A stretch of 7,128 nucleotides of DNA from positions 1 through 7,128 of the forward strand of contig JBLHRE010000094.1 in the NCBI GenBank assembly GCA_047625765.1, in the 5' to 3' direction. The notes beneath the pieces are model-generated. The model saw nothing but the letters and a program-made list of their open reading frames with translations. It ran no database searches and was not told where the DNA came from. The translations under genes were made by a program, and so were the position numbers. How positions within the stretch are numbered: the first letter of the stretch is position 1; each line of letters starts with the position of its first letter. Below are positions 5,481 through 7,128 of this stretch, in pieces. Source of the stretch: JBLHRE01 sp047625765. GTDB lineage: Bacteria > Bacteroidota > Bacteroidia > Flavobacteriales > JBLHRE01.

Positions 5481-7128
5481 ATGTTGAGAAAATACTTATT
5501 ACTACTTTTTGCTTTCTTGTTTACTTCTTTAATTGGTTTTGGCCAATTGCATGAGGGCAAATGGTACAATGCCAATTCTGGCCTAACAGATAATTATGTC
5601 AATTATATGTACCAGGACCATCTAGGTTTTATTTGGGTTAGTACAGGTATAGGTGTATCTAGATTTGACGGTGAATATTGGAAATCTTTTTACACTTCTG
5701 ATGGACTAAAAGAAAATTTCAATGTCCATATCCTAGAAGACCCCAAACATAGAATATGGTTTTTTGGCATAGAAAATAAATTCTCTTATTTGGACCAAGG
5801 AGAATTTTGCAGCCCTAGTTTTAAATGGCCCAAAAACTTCAACAAAAAAGACCAAGAAGCCATACATTATAAGTTTACAGACAGCAATCGATTACAATTG
5901 ATCTACGATGTGGCACCCTATGTTTTAGAAGGAAACATTGGAGATAGCTTATTTGCTCAAACACCTTATTTTGCAGACTCTTTAAAACTTAACTTGGGGC
6001 ACGAGACTATTGAAATTCGATACAATAAGAACTACCTAAAGTGGAAATCTGAAAACACGAAATGGCATTTCACCTGTTTTGAGGGGAAGATTTTCCAAAA
6101 AAGCAATTTTCATATTGTGCCAATTGGTTCGAATAAATTTGTGATCCATTACAAAGGTGTTCTGTATTTTATCAAAGATCAAAAAGTCACTTCAACTATC
6201 ATTACCCATATCAATGCAGTACGCTTAAAATATTTTGATAATTTATTTTTGCTTACCAGCATCGATGGCACTGTTGCTGTTTTCGAACATGGCTCTCATG
6301 GTTTGTTTGTTTCTTTAAAAACCATGGAAGACAACCTATGTGCAGGACCCTTTATAGATAAAGAAAATGGCATTTGGCATGGTAATATTGATTACGGCAT
6401 AAAGCATATCCCTTCAAACAAAATATATACGCTTAATAAAAGCAATGGCTGGAATGGTGAAGCTGTTTATAATTTTTATTGCGATAATGATTCCGTTTTA
6501 TTAAGTAATTCTAAATGGTATCCACCGCAATTGATTGCAATGAACAAGATTGCGAAAGTTCAAAACTTAGAAGGCCAATTCCGCAAAGGGATTACAAATA
6601 TTTTTAAGGATAGCCTTTTTGATGGGTATATTTTTAAAATGCGTAAAAACAAATATGTTCAAATTAACAAGAGCAACAAAAAAGAAGTTAGCAGCCTTAG
6701 GTATCATACCCTTGGCAAAATCAAGGACAAATCCATAATAACTGAACCCAATTGTATCTATTTGCTCGACTCTTTAGGAAATAAGGATACCATCCTAAAT
6801 CAATCAAAAATTAAAGATGTAAAGCTATATGCTGGCAAATTATGGGGGATTTCTAATAGCGAATTATTCTCTATAGATATTGAAAGTTGGGAAAAGGATT
6901 CTATTCGATTACCCGAGCTAAAAGCGAAAATATCTGGCATTAAAATAATAAACAACAAGCTTTGGATAGGAACCCGTGGTAATGGATTGGTTATTTACGA
7001 TAAACTAAAACCCTATAAGCTAAACGAAAACTCTTTTTTAGTATCTAATATCGTCAGTGATATTGAAGAAGGTCCAGAGGGTATTGCGCTTATTAGAACC
7101 AACCGCGGTGTATTTAAAATAATTTCAT
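5481..7128 (+). CDS. Exported two-component-regulator propeller (Reg_prop) sensor protein, C-terminus beyond the window
   Basis: The frame is open from ATG 5481 to the window edge (549 codons). An in-frame stop at 5454 fixes the start near this ATG. A signal peptide covers residues 1-21 (Arg3-Lys4, a run of Leu and Phe, then GFGQ). The mature protein opens with a textbook propeller repeat, GLTDNYVNYMYQDHLGFIW (34-52) followed by STGIGVSRFDG (54-64). A second repeat follows at 75-104 (GLKENFNVHILEDPKHRIWF). Late repeats occur near the edge (LWIGTRGNGLVIYDK, then the IVSDIEEGPEGIALIRTNRGVFKI blade). The middle ~350 residues are divergent, with probable blades such as GPFIDKENGIWHGNIDYGIKHI. In the family, such periplasmic double-propeller sensors continue into a Y_Y_Y domain, a membrane helix and a kinase, often LytS-like, or a DNA-binding output domain. 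That part is off the right edge, so the output and ligand cannot be stated. The gene diverges from the secreted-protein gene and may regulate it (inference). Confidence 0.85.
   Translation, partial: MLRKYLLLLFAFLFTSLIGFGQLHEGKWYNANSGLTDNYVNYMYQDHLGFIWVSTGIGVSRFDGEYWKSFYTSDGLKENFNVHILEDPKHRIWFFGIENKFSYLDQGEFCSPSFKWPKNFNKKDQEAIHYKFTDSNRLQLIYDVAPYVLEGNIGDSLFAQTPYFADSLKLNLGHETIEIRYNKNYLKWKSENTKWHFTCFEGKIFQKSNFHIVPIGSNKFVIHYKGVLYFIKDQKVTSTIITHINAVRLKYFDNLFLLTSIDGTVAVFEHGSHGLFVSLKTMEDNLCAGPFIDKENGIWHGNIDYGIKHIPSNKIYTLNKSNGWNGEAVYNFYCDNDSVLLSNSKWYPPQLIAMNKIAKVQNLEGQFRKGITNIFKDSLFDGYIFKMRKNKYVQINKSNKKEVSSLRYHTLGKIKDKSIITEPNCIYLLDSLGNKDTILNQSKIKDVKLYAGKLWGISNSELFSIDIESWEKDSIRLPELKAKISGIKIINNKLWIGTRGNGLVIYDKLKPYKLNENSFLVSNIVSDIEEGPEGIALIRTNRGVFKIIS

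Noticed and set aside
1..7128. tRNA, rRNA, CRISPR array, insertion sequence or phage gene
   Set aside because: No cloverleaf, regularly spaced repeat array, transposase or phage-like protein was seen on either strand.

Overview
The window looks like a chromosomal segment of a Bacteroidota (Flavobacteriia/Saprospiria-like) bacterium. The evidence is the low G+C content, the lack of Shine-Dalgarno sequences before the genes, a secreted protein with a C-terminal type IX secretion (Por) sorting domain, a signal-peptide-bearing two-component-propeller (Reg_prop) sensor protein, and several TAnnTTTG-like -7 promoter boxes. No species can be named from this.

Layout. Positions 1-2681 (minus strand) hold the start of a tryptophan operon whose three genes overlap: trpR (2681-2418), then trpE (2428-944), then a fused trpG-trpD (957-1, cut by the left edge). 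The 11-bp and 14-bp overlaps indicate one transcript and probable translational coupling. TrpR keeps all the residues that bind tryptophan in the E. coli repressor. TrpE keeps the residues that give feedback inhibition by tryptophan. Just upstream of trpR lies an imperfect 18-bp palindrome matching the E. coli trp operator at 11 of 18 positions. The operon is therefore probably controlled twice by tryptophan, through an autoregulated repressor and through enzyme inhibition.

Positions 2682-2966 are non-coding. They contain the putative operator and promoter of the trp operon, a strong factor-independent terminator (2752-2780), a candidate promoter with an inverted repeat at its start site, and a 20-bp tandem direct repeat. 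Positions 5297-2967 (minus) encode a 776-residue secreted multidomain protein of unknown function carrying a T9SS sorting domain and an internal 26-residue duplication. Positions 5298-5480 form a divergent promoter region with a second pair of 20-bp-period direct repeats of the same motif. From 5481 to the right edge (plus) runs an exported beta-propeller sensor protein, open at its C-terminus.

The most unusual observations are (i) trpR as first gene of an overlapping trpR-trpE-trpGD operon in an apparent Bacteroidota genome, with a recognisable operator, and (ii) two pairs of a shared motif (CGYTTAYAAAA on the minus strand). Each pair has a 20-bp period and lies 29 or 30 bp upstream of a -7-like box, which suggests a common activator, possibly of the LytTR type, serving both intergenic promoters.
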